Shown: in pieces, positions 5,991 through 6,149 of the stretch
Layout of the letters: every line of letters begins with the position of its first letter
Numbering within the stretch: the stretch's first letter is position 1
Assembly (NCBI GenBank): GCA_913054115.1
Contig: CAJXIS010000142.1
Span: 1-6,149, forward strand
Reading direction: 5' to 3'
Source of the DNA: an uncultured Acidimicrobiaceae bacterium
Lineage (GTDB): Bacteria; Actinomycetota; Acidimicrobiia; Acidimicrobiales; MedAcidi-G1
Length of the DNA: 6,149 nt
The notes under the pieces: generated by a model
The model's database searches: none
What the model was told of the DNA's origin: nothing
Seen by the model: the letters and a program-made list of their open reading frames with translations, nothing else
Made by a program: the position numbers and the translations under genes

Positions 5991-6149
5991 GAGAAGACCT
6001 CACGCTGGAGCCGTTCCTCGAGTTCCCGCAGCCCGTCGATGGCCGACGCACGGTCCTCGGCGTACATGCAGTGCACGTAGAGGAGCCCCCCGTCGGCGGT
6101 CACGTCGACCACCAGGGTGCCAGGCGTCAGCGGGATGCAGTTGGCAAAC
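5987..6149 (-). CDS. mnhE: Mrp/Mnh-type antiporter subunit E, C-terminal 53 residues (5' end outside window)
   Basis: The frame entering from the right edge reads FANCIPLTPGTLVVDVTADG, then LLYVHCMYAEDRASAIDGLRE, ending EVFS with TGA at 5987-5989. The NxIxLTPGTLxVDV...LLYVH pattern is the conserved C-terminal cytoplasmic part of MnhE/MrpE, a small membrane subunit needed for assembly or activity of the antiporter. Only the part after the transmembrane helices is present here. Its stop overlaps the GTG of mnhF, giving the E-F-G order common in Mrp operons. The large subunits (A-D) would be expected beyond the right edge. Confidence 0.92.
   Translation of the reverse strand, partial: FANCIPLTPGTLVVDVTADGGLLYVHCMYAEDRASAIDGLRELEERLQREVFS

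Overview
The window is high-GC DNA with dense, mostly leaderless-spaced genes and strong Shine-Dalgarno sites. It also has GTG starts and a tRNA that lacks an encoded CCA. Together with the gene content (acyl-CoA dehydrogenase, HSD10-like SDR, nitronate monooxygenase-like flavoprotein, TauD-like oxygenase, split Mrp/Mnh antiporter genes), this suggests a free-living, lipid- or organic-acid-using actinobacterium. A lineage such as Acidimicrobiia is possible, but that placement is inference from style, not from a marker gene.

Left part (1-4873), catabolic oxidoreductases: the 3' end of an acyl-CoA dehydrogenase (+) converges on a nitronate monooxygenase/2-nitropropane dioxygenase-family gene (-). 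That gene is divergent from a zinc-dependent alcohol dehydrogenase (+), and the 151-bp gap between them holds a perfect 16-bp palindrome that looks like a shared operator. The alcohol dehydrogenase converges on an SDR dehydrogenase (-) closely resembling 17-beta-HSD10/3-hydroxyacyl-CoA dehydrogenase type II. Upstream of the SDR on the same strand is a TauD/TfdA-family Fe(II)/2-oxoglutarate dioxygenase. The acyl-CoA dehydrogenase and the SDR could act in the same beta-oxidation-type sequence (possibly branched-chain acyl-CoA), with the others handling alcohols or unusual substrates. This is inferred from family and proximity only.

Middle (4874-5295), RNA and non-coding: a well-folded tRNA-Gly(CCC) on the + strand is followed by about 230 bp without a gene. 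That gap contains a striking array of four units at an exact 23-bp period (two identical, two decaying), then hairpin-forming sequence.

Right part (5296-6149, - strand): the end of an Mrp-type multisubunit monovalent cation/proton antiporter operon, mnhE (partial), mnhF and mnhG, with overlapping stop/start codons that imply translational coupling.

No complete new system is evident. The two items most worth a second look are the 23-bp periodic array beside the tRNA and the palindromic operator between the divergent oxidoreductase genes.
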